A DNA stretch of 64,000 nt from Voacanga thouarsii. Its lineage: Eukaryota; Streptophyta; Magnoliopsida; Gentianales; Apocynaceae. Position numbers and translations under genes: made by a program. Position 1 is the first letter of the stretch. Every line of letters begins with the position of its first letter. Below are positions 23,315-35,809 of this stretch, piece by piece. The stretch is from assembly GCA_026120185.1 (NCBI GenBank), contig JANUWF010002207.1, positions 1,736,001 through 1,800,000 of the forward strand, given 5' to 3'. The notes beneath the pieces are model-generated. The model did no database searches. It saw only the letters and a list, made by a program, of their open reading frames with translations, and had not been told where the DNA came from.

Positions 23315-25225
23315 TGTTAGTGTTGTGCCCTAGAGGCAATCACTTGTACATTGTATATGACACATTTTATTTTAATAAAAGACATTATTTATCTTACAGT
23401 TTCTTTTGTTTACTTTAAGTAATATAACTATTCGATAAAGTCCCTAGTACAACATTGTATTAAGGAAATCATGATAAAGATCGTGATATGAGATTCCTAC
23501 TACACTAGATGGTGTTAGTACTTAAATAGTCCCTAGTTGTAGTATTAATGAGACAAGACATCATTAATGCGTTAAGACTAGCATGTGTTAGACTTCCTGA
23601 TTCGATCAGGCGGTGGTTCTCATAACTGTGAGTATTGAGATACTCAAAGTTAACACATGGATTCTTGTTAATGGAGTAAGTTCATTGGATGACATAGCTT
23701 TGAGATAATCACATGGATAACTATTTAGTGCCAGTGATATAATCTCAATATAGCAAACGTGCAAGTATCCTTACACTTGAGATCTCCAAGGTATTTTGTT
23801 TGCTGAGCCTTGTTCCTTGATTCCAATCACCGAAGCTCGATCGAGGGCCACCTTTGAGATGGATATTGGGTACATTGTGAGGTAAATGAAAGTAGTTGAG
23901 ATGGTCAATAAAGGATTCACCACTCCTAATAGTAGGGGCGAATATCTCACAGCCACTTCTAAGAATTACTACTCATAAATCCTTAGCCAAGGCATATGTG
24001 TATTGGAAAGGGTTCCAATTGAGGCACATTGAGAGTAGTGGGTTCCTTGTACAAGTATAATGATATTCAGGCCAGAATTAGTATATATTCTAGAGGGAGT
24101 TAGCACTATTTCCGTACTCCAAATTGAATGAGATATTGTATGGTGAAAGGAGTTAATTGCACCGTAGTTTGTTATTGAAGGGTTCATGTCAAGCCACTTG
24201 ATTTCCTGGACTCTTGGGTGGTCATGATGTGTTGCTAGATACCGCTCATGATCTGGGAATATGGGTTTATTAATTGATGAATTAATAAACCAATCATGAT
24301 TAGAATTAATATGATTTATCTAATTAATTAAGGTTTATTAATTTCAAAGACGTTTGGATTAATTCTTGTTCGCTACCAATTGACCGAGAAACCTAATAGG
24401 TTACACACAAAAGAGGAATATATACTAAAGATGTTATTTGATAACATAGTGGGGTTTATTACAAGAAAGAAAGGTTGATGTGGCCAAATTATAATTAGTT
24501 ATAATTGATGGGCTAATTTATAATTCTAAGAACTTAATGGGTTCCAATTACAATTGGAGAATTGTTTGGAATTCTCAGATGTGGTTTTTGTAGAGGATTT
24601 TAGTTATATGAGATATAATCAATGTGGTTTTATTGTTGAGCAAGAAGTCATACAAAACAAACAAAAGGGCACACATGAAGGAATGGGTGACAATGCTCCT
24701 TTTTATCAACACACATGAAATAATGTGTGTGGGGCCATCCTCTCAAGAGAATAATAGAGATATGACCTTCATATTCTCTTATACATCTCTCTCTCTCGCG
24801 TGGCTTCTTTCAAGAGGGAATCTAAAACTCCTCTTCTTCTTCTTTCTCTGGTTTTGCTAATCAAGAAGAACAAGGAAGCTAAACCCCAGCTACCATTGTT
24901 GTTTTCTGGTAGTACAGAAAATCTTGGTGCTTGTGTAAGATCCTTTGTGTGGATTTTTGTTAGAGATAATTACACACTGTGATTATATTGGTTGGACATA
25001 CAACTCTTGTGGTGATTCTTCAAGAGGATTGTTGGATCGCTCCACAGCTATCTTACTCGAAGAAGGAAAATTTTATTTTCCACACAAACAAAGAAAGGTA
25101 AAAATTGTTATCTTTATTATATATATATATATATGTCATGTTTTCCACACATATGCGGATCCTGGATGGTATCTTGTTTTTATTTTTCGGCTGCTCTATA
25201 TATGATACGCATGAGATACCTAACA
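23315..25225 (+). repeat. 3' LTR of copia A
   Basis: Begins TGTTAGTGTTGTGCCC and ends CCTAACA, followed by the agatc duplication. 1911 bp against 1943 bp for the 5' LTR. No coding content. Confidence 0.95.
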
Positions 25226-25230
25226 AGATC

Positions 25231-25824
25231 ATCATTCACACAGGCTCCGCAGAGCTAATCAATTCATTCCATAGGCACATTAGGCCAATAAAACAATTTC
25301 ATGGATCAAAAGTCGTTTTCCAAAAGTCAATCTTATCAAGAGAGATCATTTTTCGAAAATATATCAAAACAGGTTAAAGAGTTCTTTCTCACATTAAAAC
25401 AAGTTTCTAGGAGTATTCAGGTCATTTCTCCCATATTTGATCATAAAAGTCACTTCTAACGGCATTTGGGTCATTTTTTCCTTACCCGATTTGAAAAGTG
25501 TTCACAAGAGTTCCAAAAAGGATATTTCGGTCATTTACTGAATATCCAATTCAAAATGTTTCCATAAAACATTGCAATAAGGACATTTGGATCATTTTCC
25601 GAATGCGCATTTTTAAAAACAACTATTTCAAGAAATCTAGAATTCTAATCCCAAAAGTGGATTAAATCCAATGTTTTAAAACACATTTCCATAAAATGTT
25701 CCAATAAGGGCATTCTTGTCAATTATATATACCCGATTTCAAGAATTACTAATTTTTGAAAATCCCAAGCATTGAATCCAAAAACGTCTAAATTCACGAA
25801 ATTCATGCTTTAATCATCTATTAA
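25231..25824 (-). repeat. 5' LTR of gypsy D, middle segment
   Basis: Lies between the copia A insertion (agatc duplication) and solo LTR E1 (attaa duplication). No coding signal. Assigned to D because the segments on both sides belong to the D LTR and the duplications close the gaps exactly. Confidence 0.82.
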
Positions 25825-26074
25825 TGTGAAACCCCACCTAAAGCCAACCCTAGAGTAAGGGGGTCGGGATGCATATCATATTATTTTACATGAATATATA
25901 TATTTTTGAATGATTTTATGTGCTTTAGAATTGTGGTTTATAGGTTACAAGGCTTAGTTATGCTTATTGAGTAGAAATGGTAAAATGGTAATTTTGGTTG
26001 AGGTCAAAATAGGAAGATAGCTTGAGGATTAAATAAGAGGAATATGTGGGTGAGAAAATAAGAGCAAAAGTTAG

Positions 26075-26110
26075 TGTGGTTTAGTGGTTAGAGCTTTGTT
26101 TTCTTGCATT
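26075..26110 (+). other. Half of a tRNA-like motif in E1
   Basis: An A-box-like TAGTGGTTAGAG lies at 26082-26093, as in E2 and E3. The B-box half found in those copies is missing here and replaced by unrelated sequence. Confidence 0.5.
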
Positions 26111-27645
26111 CCATAAAAATAGGAATGTTGTCTTAGGGGAGACATGAAGAGAATGTCCTAATCTTATCATTGTGTCCTAAAAAGAATTCTAGAGGAATTC
26201 TTGTCCTTTTATTACCTCTAGCTTTGTCCTAGCACCTTCATAATTTAAATAAACCAAAATCCATTAAATCCCTCCTTTTAAATTCCAAAAATTCTGTGAT
26301 GATTCTTCAGCCTTGAATTTCAAAAAAACAGTCTTGGTGGATAGAGGATTGGCCGAAAATAGGAGAGTAGTTAGGATGGATTCCCAAGAGAAATAAATCA
26401 CCATGGTAGAACCTTCAATCTTACCTTCATGTTGTTCATAGTTTTAATGAAGGAAAATCTGGAAATTTTCCAGATTTTTTGCAGACCAGCTTTTCAGAAA
26501 ATTCAGCCTCTAAACCTACTCATTTTCTACCAGAAAAAATGGTCATTTCATGTGGTTTGAAGGCTGAAAATTCTGTGCAATTTTCGGACTGCACAAACTG
26601 CACAAAACCAGAAAAAAATTCCTGCACAATTCGCTGCATTGTAAGCTAGAATTGGAGCTGTCTTTTTGTTGGCAATTCAGCTGAAACACCCTCTAATTTT
26701 CTCCAGAAAGAAGGCTGGAAAACCACCCTTGCAAGACCTTCAAACACTCCAGAAAACCAGCTGTAAATCGAGCCAAGTAAATGCAAAAATTCTGCACCAA
26801 AAGCCTTCATCATTCAAAACTCTTGAGCATTGAAACCAGAAAATTTTCCAGCTTGGTCTCTCAAGGCCAAGGCCGAAGAACACCCTTCAAATCTCTGGAA
26901 ATTGAACCTTGTTCAGCCATGGACTAACCACCATTAACCTCCACACTTACCTTGAGTTCTTGGATTCCATAATCATACCTCAAAAATCTCCTAAGATTAC
27001 TCTAACCAAAACTCATTTGAACTTCAAAAAATTCCAGAATTTTACTCTATTAAACCACTCTTGTAACAAGCTAAAAAACCAGAATTTTCTCTACCATCAT
27101 AGACTAAATTACAGCCAGCTATATACCTGAACAACCTTCATTCATTTCAACAAAATCAGCTTGTTCAGCCGGCACCATTGAAGAGCAAAGAAACCTTCCT
27201 TGATCAAGCACCATTAGCTAACCTCCTACCTTAAACAACTCCACAATTTCCTCCATTTGAATTTCAAAAAAATCTGATCACTCTCTCTTCCACTAGCTGA
27301 AAATCGACACTCCTATCTACCCCAATCCATTTGGCCAACAACACTCCAGAAAATTGTGAGCTTTTCTCTCAAATTCTCTCCATTTTCACCAAGAACACAC
27401 ACTATACTTCTTCAAGCCTAAACCTACTCCAAACACCTCCAATCACTCTCAAATACTCCAGATCACTTCTACTTAATCCCTAGGCTTCATTTTTGGTATT
27501 TATAATACAAAAACATGCAAACAAGAATTTTCAATCGGATCAAAATCAACTTTTTCTTGAAGGTCTCAAGAACATCAATAAGGTAAACCAAGAACAACCT
27601 TCTCATTCATCCTCTTCCATTCAATTCTCAATAAACCTTTCTAAT

Positions 27646-27646
<1 letters not shown>

Positions 27647-27703
<57 letters not shown>
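27647..27703. repeat. (CT)n microsatellite in E1
   Basis: About 28 CT units. A pyrimidine tract occupies the same place in E2 (CTT then CT) and, on the other strand, in E3 (short GA runs), so it is a family feature of variable length. Confidence 0.95.
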
Positions 27704-27705
<2 letters not shown>

Positions 27706-30122
27706 CCAAAATGGTTGATCAACCATCAACCATTGCTGTTTTTCCGTTGGATCACTCAAGACTCTCCATCGCGCGTGGACCTTCTTTAGTCTTCATCAAA
27801 GTAATCGAAAATCAAGTAATTATTCTTAAATCCTTCTTTTATTTCTGAATTCATGTCTTTTAGATGATGATAGGAAGAATGGATATGAATAGGAGATTGG
27901 GGATATGTATGTGAAGGAAAGGGATGGAGTTAAGACATAAGGATTGATGTATATGACTAAGTTATATGGATTTTCTTTGGAATCAATGTATCCACTTCAT
28001 GCTTAATAAAATTTATGGATGTTTGAAGCATGTTAGATATTATGACACCAAGAGTGATTAGGCTCTTATGTTTCTATTTTCCATTGAAGACATTAATGAT
28101 GATTATGCTTAGCAGGAAATTAGCCTTGTGATAGTATGAGATAATTCAAGCATATGTTCGTGAATGGATTGGTTTATTATTTGATGTTGGAGAATGTGTT
28201 TATGAATCTTTTCTAGCAATAGGAAAATCATGGTGAAAAATTATTTTCTTGTTAAGTCTAAGTTATTTTTATTAACAAATTTTATTACTTTAGTTAGAAT
28301 TACTACTATATTTTTCTCTATAAAATTCGAAACTCTAGGAAGATTTGGATTGGATTATTAATTAAAATATTAATCTTTTAATTATCAAAGAAATAAAATC
28401 TTTTATTAAAAATAATATATAATAATAAATAAATATTTTATATAAATAATAAATAAAATATTAGAATTAAATAATGGCCTTTTAGGCCCTAGTTAAAACT
28501 TTTACCTATATTCCTAAATATTATTTATATTAAAATCTATTTGTTATTTATGAATTAAAAATTTAATATAATTCATTTATTATTAATTTTAATTATTACT
28601 AATTATTTATTATCTATTAAAAAAATTAATTAAAAAATTATTTGTAATTTATTATTTATTTACAATAAAGCTTTTTTAAAAAAAATTACCATTTATTAAT
28701 ATTATCTAGGGCTTGGTATTATTCAATATTCAAACCTTAGTTTATTTATTAATAATAACACTCAAGAATTATTATTTTAGTCTACAATTTATTAGCAATT
28801 ATTTTAGAAACCCTAGTTATTTTAACTTATCAAACTAGACTTATTTTATAAAATTCTTTATCATCTAGCCTTAAAGCTTAGAACATTAGAGTCATGATTG
28901 TAATAAGTTGAACTAGGATTATTTGTGTAAGTGAATATAACTTGAGTGTAACCTTATGTCTTGTGTTTACCCCAGGCGGGGTTAGGTCAGCGTTGGAAGA
29001 CTTTTGAATTTGAGCAAGCAAAGGATCAGGTAAGCTCCTGCATAAAACTTGTTTGTTGTAAAAGGTTACTATGGCAAGCTAACCTCAAAGTATGTGAACA
29101 TTGATTTGGTAAAGGCAATTAAGGACTGTTTTCCTACTTGTTTAAGTCAAACCAATTATTTGAAAATCAACAGGCAGTTTTACTCAAAACACTAAACTGT
29201 TTCTAAAACCAATTTTGAAAGGACTTTGGAAACCCTTAATTGCCATTTTCAAGTAAAGCATGTTTTACCAGTTTTCTCCAAAGTGGGACAATTATCGTTG
29301 AGTACTCAATAAGGGTAGGCTAGTAGTACTAGTTTTGACGAGCAAGAGTGAGTCTTCTGGCTGGAGGCCACCTCCAGAAGATAAAACTCAACTTAGAGAA
29401 ACATCAGTACTACTTAGTCATGCCGGTCCGAGCTAGCAGTTTTTATTTCAGTCAAGTGACTATGTTTTGCCGGAATGGACGCCTAGTTGTTGTTTGGGTA
29501 TAGAGAAGGAGGAGTGTCTTGCCCGGTAGGCCGATCACCTACTTTTTGTCAGTCTGCACAAAGTGTCGGCATTCTGACTGGCAGTATGCACAAAGTGTGG
29601 CATACTGACCATCCGGTTATGGGGCCCAACGTGTGGTAACCCATAATCCTTTCTTTTAAGTGGTTGATCTTATAAATTATGTATGGCTGGAAAAGCCGAA
29701 AACACCACCATGCTTTTGACTAATGTTTATTGCTTGTCAATATTTCTCCTATAAAGTTTTCACACTTTGCATCCATGAACTGTTTTCACTGAACACCCAA
29801 AGCACACACGGACTTACTGAGATTTTTATCTCATCACCTTTTATGCCATGTTTTCAGGTTGATCCTGCTGTGGAGATGAATAGCTAGATTTGTTGCCTAT
29901 GCTTTGAAGACTTTATGTTATTTTTCTTATGTGTTGTTTTGAGAGATGGTAGCGAACAATTTATTTTGGATTTGTTCATGTATTTTTGGGTTGTAATAAG
30001 TTCAAATTTAAAGTATTACTTTTATTTTCTTTTGTGTGACTTAGTTATAAAGACCCTTTGTCCTTCGGGTGGGGCGACATCCCCGGCCCGGTCGGACCTA
30101 GGTAGTGGGGTGTTACAATTAA

Positions 30123-32206
30123 GGTTTCCATGCTAAGTATGAAGTTCATTCAAGACTAAAATGGCATAAAAACAAAACTTGCTTAGATAAACCTTAGACA
30201 TATTCAAGGATTTCCAAAATGGTATAAAACATAGCATTTCATGGAAAAATAAAGCACACTAGCTTTCAAAAGCGTTTTAGAAATCTAAGAGACTCACCTC
30301 GTGTCTTAATTAACTCTTTCGGTTCACGGCCGTTTAATCATCATCTCTACCATTTTTGACGTTCCGTTGGCTGTTTATCGATAAACCTAAACCAAACATC
30401 ATTTTTGGGTCAATTCATGTTTTGTCGAAAAATAGCCAACGTGCCTAACGGGTGGCTAACGTTCAACCAATGTTTAGTCGACAGTTAGCCGACGTGGCCG
30501 ACGGTTAAGGAAAAGGTTCGATTTTCGTTCACGACATTTTTCGGTCGTGTGTTCGATTCTTTCGTTTTCCTTGTTCCACATCCCTTCGCCCCTCATGTAC
30601 AAGGGATTCACTTAATATTTTCCAATTATTTTATCCAAGATCACACAACTAATCATCCTTAAGTTCATCCACATTCTAAGCAAAATTTTGAAAATTTGTT
30701 GATTTGCCACATGATTTTGTTTTGGACATAACTTTCAATCCATAATTCCGATTTGGCTCTATGATATACCAAAATGACCATAGACTTTTAGCTTTAATTC
30801 TATATAAGCCCTTTTTAGAGTTCTAGCTGCTGTGACATGCTACTAGGCAAAAACATTCCTTTTAGTTTTACCTCAATTCCACTATTCATGCTCTCCTTTT
30901 TTCTTCTTTAGTCTTTAACACCTTACAACCATTAATTCCTTCAATTCTCCTTCAAATCATCTTTAATTATATAATTTCTAGATTCCAAAAGCTCAAAAGA
31001 GTCACACTTATTTAACACAAATTCATCTTTTCTAATCGAAAGCTAGTATAATCCATTTTTTCCAACTAAGTAAATTCCATTTGTACCCTACTTAGATCAT
31101 TTCTTCCTCCAATGAAACTACCCTTCAAACCACCATAATTATTTAGTTCTTCCTTTCACAAAACATCATTCAAAGATCTTTAGTCAGTTGTCACATATAC
31201 AAGCATATAGAAGGTTCATACACAAAAGTTCACAAACTCTAGCTTTGATCCAAAATCAAGATATGAAATTCATGTGTTCATATTAAAATTGACATCAACA
31301 TAATCATCATTAACCTAACGACAACTTTCATTCAAGCAAGGTAGGGTTATACCATGTATTTAAGGCTATTTGAGGTGATTTTGCTCCAAGAACACTTAAG
31401 ACTTCACCTACCACACCAAGAACACACACTAGCTTTTTTTCTCTCCTGTTTGATTTCTTTTCCTCTTGGTTTTTTTCTCCTTCATGGCTGTACAAAATCT
31501 GGCTATTTTTACAACATTTCCACCACCATTTGCTGGTCAAAATTGTGACCAAATTGGTCACAAATTGTGGCAAACTTTACACATGTCATTTTTCTCAATT
31601 TTCCACCATTTTCCTTATTAGTTCCTAAGCTTTTCCAATTACATAATTCCATAAATATTTCACTCCTCTAATGATATTTTAACACTTGTTTTCATCCACC
31701 AATCACAAAATGCCACACACACTGTTTTATCCGTGATTTCCTATTTCCTTCAAAAATGACTAAAATCGGGTCCGTAACGGAAAAATATTTTATTTCACCA
31801 TCCAAGTTCAAAACTTCTATTGAAAACCCTAGTAATACTTAAATTCTTCTATTCCTTCTCTATTTGGTCAAATATGTGGTCAAAGTTGCAGGCGTGGTCA
31901 AAATAACGAAAATGCCCCCAATATCCAGGGTAGTATAATTCATACTATAACATGCGACTCATCGCACTAATCAAATTTTCTTTTTAGCATACCCTCAAAT
32001 TTGTTTTTTGTTAACAATAATTGCCTTCAGATGATTTAGGGTATGGGTAGAACAAATCCATTAATTACATCCAGGGCCCAACAAAATATTATTATACCAA
32101 AATATTCATCTCATTGCACCGATCAACTTGTGTTCAAGACATTGATACAAATTCTCATCCTTTTACAAATAGTATCTAATCAAAATTAAAAAGGTGGGGT
32201 GTTACA
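30123..32206 (-). repeat. 5' LTR of gypsy D, outer segment
   Basis: On the minus strand the LTR starts TGTAACACCCC at 32206. Bases 30968-32206 are the partner of the 3' LTR at 1-1237. No coding content. The left end is the attaa duplication of E1. Confidence 0.9.
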
Positions 32207-32211
32207 TCTAC

Positions 32212-33159
32212 ATCCACTACCTTCAGCTCACACTTAAGAATTTTAAACTAGATCTCTATAAACTCAATCGACTCAATAGTGTTTGTCTACACCAATTTGA
32301 CAAGCGGATCACAACACTTGGTTTAGGCAAACCTCTCAACCAACTACAAATCAAAGCTCACACTAAATGCGTTTTACATGACAACCTTGATGTACAAAAA
32401 AAAGTTATAGAAAAGAAGTAGAGATAGCTCACAACTTTGTGCAAATGTGCAAACAAAGGAGCACCAACAATTTTTACCTTTTGAAGCAATTCAATTTCTA
32501 TTTGAAACACTAATGAAAAGGGATATTTTTGTTTTCTAAAGTGTAGCAGTGTTTTTAAGCAAGATAGCACAAAAATCAACTTTAAAATCTAGTTTTGAAA
32601 GCTTTATAGAAGCAAAAAGTAAGACACCAATGGCTAGAAATGGCTAGTTTCTATTGTCAGAATTTTTTGAGTTTTGGACTCAAGGATGGGACGAGGATGC
32701 GTCCAAACGGTGAGTCCAAAATGGCATTTTTCTAGGTAGAAATATTTTAACACTATTCACTGTATTTTGAATGACACTTTTGGATGCAGAGCCAACCAAA
32801 CAATTTAATCCAAAATTCTAATCCTTTGAAATCTTTTTGTTTGTGTGCTTCAAGGTGGAAATAGATTGAATCATAAGGCCAAGAAGGCATAGGAATTTAC
32901 ATAATATACCTTAATAAATGATTCCTAGTCTAAAGTTCTTTCACAAGGACTTCATGATCTTGCGAGCTCTTATGTTGAAGTTGTACTTGATCAACCACCA
33001 CTTTGGATTCCGTTTCCTTAAGAGCTACTTAGCAACCTTATTTGCATGTCGTGAAAGAACTGTGGTCAAACATATCCTATCATATATAAGTCACACAAGT
33101 TAGTCCTCATCAATGTTTGTTATAAGTCAAAACATAAGAAAATTCCCTTAGGACTAACA
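32212..33159 (-). repeat. 3' LTR of copia F (partial)
   Basis: On the minus strand it starts TGTTAGTCCTAAGGG at 33159. It aligns with 48190-49120 plus 50884-50939 of the 5' LTR. It is cut at 32207 by gypsy D. Confidence 0.9.
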
Positions 33160-33173
33160 GTCTCCCCTTTTTT
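33160..33173 (-). other. Polypurine tract of copia F
   Basis: On the minus strand AAAAAAGGGGAGAC directly precedes the 3' LTR, following CATCACTC. This matches the AAAAAGGGGGAGAT tract typical of SIRE elements. Confidence 0.87.
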
Positions 33174-33797
33174 GAGTGATGACAAACTTGATGGGATTAC
33201 GATATAAAAATAATGAAATGTATAGTACAGACATGTTAGACTAAGGGAAATAAGAATATTTTTAACAAAGAAGCATTCTCTCATTATAGGACTCAAGAAG
33301 TGTTTATAAGATTAAGATAAGAAAATTAAGCATGTACTCACAAATATGACTTAATGAGCCTATGCCTAACCTACCTCCTTATCCTCCTCCTTTCCATCAC
33401 TAGACTATTCCACAAGAGAATAGCTACAAATAGTAGTCATAAAAACAAAATGTATTCGTATGCACATAAGAAGGTATAGAAGATAAATCAAATGTAATAC
33501 TCCCCCATAGTATGTGTATGGTAAAAACGAATTTTAACAAAGATAGATTAGAGATTTTTAACCCAGCATAGTTTTCTCAAGATATTTCAAACACAAGAAA
33601 CATTGTAAGAAAAAAAAAATTTTGTTATAGGCTTAAGTATCCTTATCATCTGAAAGTTTTAAGACAGTACATATCACAATCATTGTCAAAATAAATCATT
33701 CAGCCCGCCAAATCTCAATTTGTTAGAATGTACAATAAACTTATACAAACACTTCAATCCCCTTTTTTCATAACAACAATAATATCTCAACACAGTC
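33174..33797 (-). other. 3' untranslated region of copia F, part 1
   Basis: AT-rich, no coding frame. It lies between the polypurine tract and the E2 insertion and continues at 38131. Confidence 0.75.
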
Positions 33798-34049
33798 TGT
33801 GAAACCCCAGTCAAGACCAACCTTACAGTAAGGGGGTTGGGATACATATCATGCTTTATTTCATGATTAAATATGCTTTCATATGATTTCTATATGCTTT
33901 GAATTTGATTTTTATTATCTGGAAGTCTTGTTGGTGAGTGATGTGTGACAGGGGCAAAATGGTAATTTTTGCCCGAGTTGAAAATAAGGAGATAGCTTGT
34001 GGATTGAATAGGAAATAATTTTTCTAGTAGAAATAGCAACAAGAGTTGT

Positions 34050-34110
34050 TGTGGTGTAGTGGTTAGAGTTTTGGAATTAATTCTTAAGGTCTTGGGTTCA
34101 AAGTCCATCA
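34050..34110 (+). other. tRNA-like A-box/B-box motif in E2
   Basis: TAGTGGTTAGAG (34057-34068) fits a tRNA A box. GGTTCAAAGTCC (34095-34106) approximates a B box with a 7-nt T-loop, TTCAAAG, between partly complementary arms. A palindromic AGAATTAATTCT-like segment lies between them, where the anticodon arm would be. No acceptor stem can be drawn, so this is not a tRNA gene. Confidence 0.5.
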
Positions 34111-35726
34111 TTGAAGCTTTAGCTTGAGTAAATTTTATTTTGCTTGCAAAATGATGGTTTCGGCCTTAAGGGCCTAGATTAATGTGGCGATGATGTTCTA
34201 GGAGAGACATGATGGAAGTAACCTCATTCCACTCATTTTACTCTTCTTGAAATTCTTATAGGGAAAATCATTCTTCCTTGATCTTTAGTTTTCCTTAGTT
34301 TCAACTCATTGGTTTGATCAAGATGTTCTAGCCTTTTTCTTTCCAGAAAATTCAGTAAAGTACTGAGGTCTTTTAGGATCAAAATGTCTTGGTAAAAGAC
34401 TCCTTATGGTCTGAAAAATATGGAAGAGTTGTGAGGAATTTGAAGAGGAAAATCCCTCTCGTGAGCTTGCTGAAATTTTCTTCTAGCTTAGTTCATCTTT
34501 ATTCATAGAATGAGCTGGAATTTTCCAGCTTGTTGTACCTTCAAAGGGTCGAAATTTTTAGCTAAAATTCCCTCCCAAATGCTACCAGAAAAATGGTCTT
34601 TAGGATCAGTTTGAAACCTGAAAGTTTTTGTCCAATTTCGGACTGCTCAAGCTGGAGCAAAACAGGAAAAATTCCTGTACGAAAATCAACTTTGAGAGCT
34701 CCAAACCAAGCTGTTTTCTCCCAGATTTTGTGCAGCACCTTACCCATGTTTTTATTCCATAGAGAAGGCTGGAAACCAGCCTTGAATACCCCTGAAACCC
34801 CCCTTCCAGCTCGCTATAAAATGGATGGAAGTGGCAGACGAAAATCTGCTAGAAAATTCACTGTGCAGCGAAAATTCTGTGCAGCTTTTTGTCCAACTTG
34901 TTTCCTATCTCTCTTCCAGCCAAAACACCAACCCTAATCTGTCAAAACCTCCCTTAAACCTCCATCAACAGAGCTCCATTGATCCCCTTGATCTTCTGCA
35001 CGAAATTCCATTAATGGCTGTCCAAAAATCTCTCAAACAAATCCCTGCAATTTAGCTTGATTGGTTTTCAAAATTTCAGCCATCTTATTTAGTAATCTTT
35101 CATAATATTTTGTTCAATGGACCAGACTTCTTCTTCATCATTGTACACCCTACTTTCAGCCACCATAAGCCTCCATAAGTCAGCATTAATCCCATGAAAT
35201 TCTGCTGAAACAATCAGCCATGGCAGACTTCAAAGCTATCTAAGCAATCAAGATATTCTTAGGATATTTACTTTCCAAATTCACTTCCTAAAAATATTCT
35301 TCAAGGATTGTAACAACTAACCTTTCCTTTTCCCTCTCAAATCAGAGAAACATCCTTCTAAACCCTACAGAATTTTGGCAGCCCTCATTCCACAGAAAAT
35401 TCGGCAGCCAGAACAACCATTCCTCTCGATTTTTCTTCAGCCATCAAGAACACACACTACACCAAGAACACCTACTTCTTCTCTACACCTAATACCCCTC
35501 CAAAACATCTCAAACCCTAACAAAAATCTCCAGATTGAGTCTACTCATTGCTGTGAATCCATCAACATCAATATTAACATCAAATTCCTCCAAACATCTT
35601 GCTACTTCGGATTAAAGCAGAAATTTCTGGACAAGAACATCTTCAAGGTAAAATCACTCTATCAACATTAACCTCTTCAACTTGATCTCTAATGAAAATC
35701 TATATGAATGATCACACTAATGACTT

Positions 35727-35770
35727 CCTCTTCTTCTTCTTCTTCTTCTTCTTCTTCTTCTTCTTCTTCT

Positions 35771-35807
<37 letters not shown>
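35727..35807. repeat. (TTC)n(CT)n compound microsatellite in E2
   Basis: About sixteen TTC units pass into about sixteen CT units, in the place of the E1 CT tract. Confidence 0.93.

Positions 35808-35809
<2 letters not shown>

Larger units (their letters stand above)
7526..25225 (+). mobile_element. Element A: complete Ty1/copia (Angela/Tork-like) carrying nested copia B
   Basis: LTRs at 7526-9468 and 23315-25225 flank a primer-binding site, leader, gag-pol and polypurine tract on the plus strand. The whole is bracketed by the target duplication agatc (7521-7525 and 25226-25230). Copia B (9480-17896) lies inside the primer-binding site; without it A is about 9.3 kb. The LTR start TGTTAGTGTTGTGCCCTAG and the LTR size of about 1.9 kb resemble Angela-type elements. 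About a dozen differences in the first 150 bp of the two LTRs show A to be older than B. Confidence 0.95.
25825..30117 (+). mobile_element. Solo LTR E1 (4.3-kb gypsy-type LTR)
   Basis: It starts TGTGAAACCCC and ends GGGGTGTTACA, flanked by a perfect attaa duplication (25820-25824 and 30118-30122). It aligns along its length with E2 and the reverse complement of E3. No internal gag or pol is present, so it is a solo LTR left by recombination between the LTRs of a larger element. It contains a TTGAGTACTCAA palindrome (29298-29309), a long CT tract, two tandem hairpins (29550-29607) and an AT-rich block (28380-28860). It probably belongs to the same broad chromovirus group as D, from the shared palindrome and similar ends. 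Confidence 0.93.
1..32206 (-). mobile_element. Element D: Ty3/gypsy chromovirus (Tekay-like), interrupted by A, B and E1
   Basis: Reading on the minus strand, the order is 5' LTR (three pieces between 32206 and 6395), primer-binding site, an extra ORF, gag, protease, reverse transcriptase, RNase H, integrase, chromodomain, polypurine tract, then a 3' LTR running out of the window at base 1. Bases 1-1237 align with 30968-32206, which identifies the two LTRs. Removing copia A (7526-25225) and solo LTR E1 (25825-30117), with one copy of each target duplication, leaves a continuous 5' LTR of about 3.8 kb. The C-terminal chromodomain and the protease-RT-RNase H-integrase order place D in the chromoviruses; Tekay is my best guess at clade. 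It carries many stops and a deletion in RT, so it is inactive. The bases after its right end (32207-32211, tctac) should be its target duplication, but the partner lies outside the window. Confidence 0.9.

Noticed and set aside
27493..27789. 98-codon ORF in E1 spanning the CT tract
   Set aside because: A Leu-Ser run from the microsatellite supplies most of its length; frame not kept in E2 or E3.
34050..34110. A functional tRNA gene
   Set aside because: A-box and T-arm likeness only; no acceptor stem or canonical anticodon arm.
33890..34111. Minus-strand ORF in E2 similar to a plus-strand ORF in E3 (56461-56682)
   Set aside because: Their similarity follows from the shared tRNA-like LTR sequence; short, with diverging ends and no reason to be coding.
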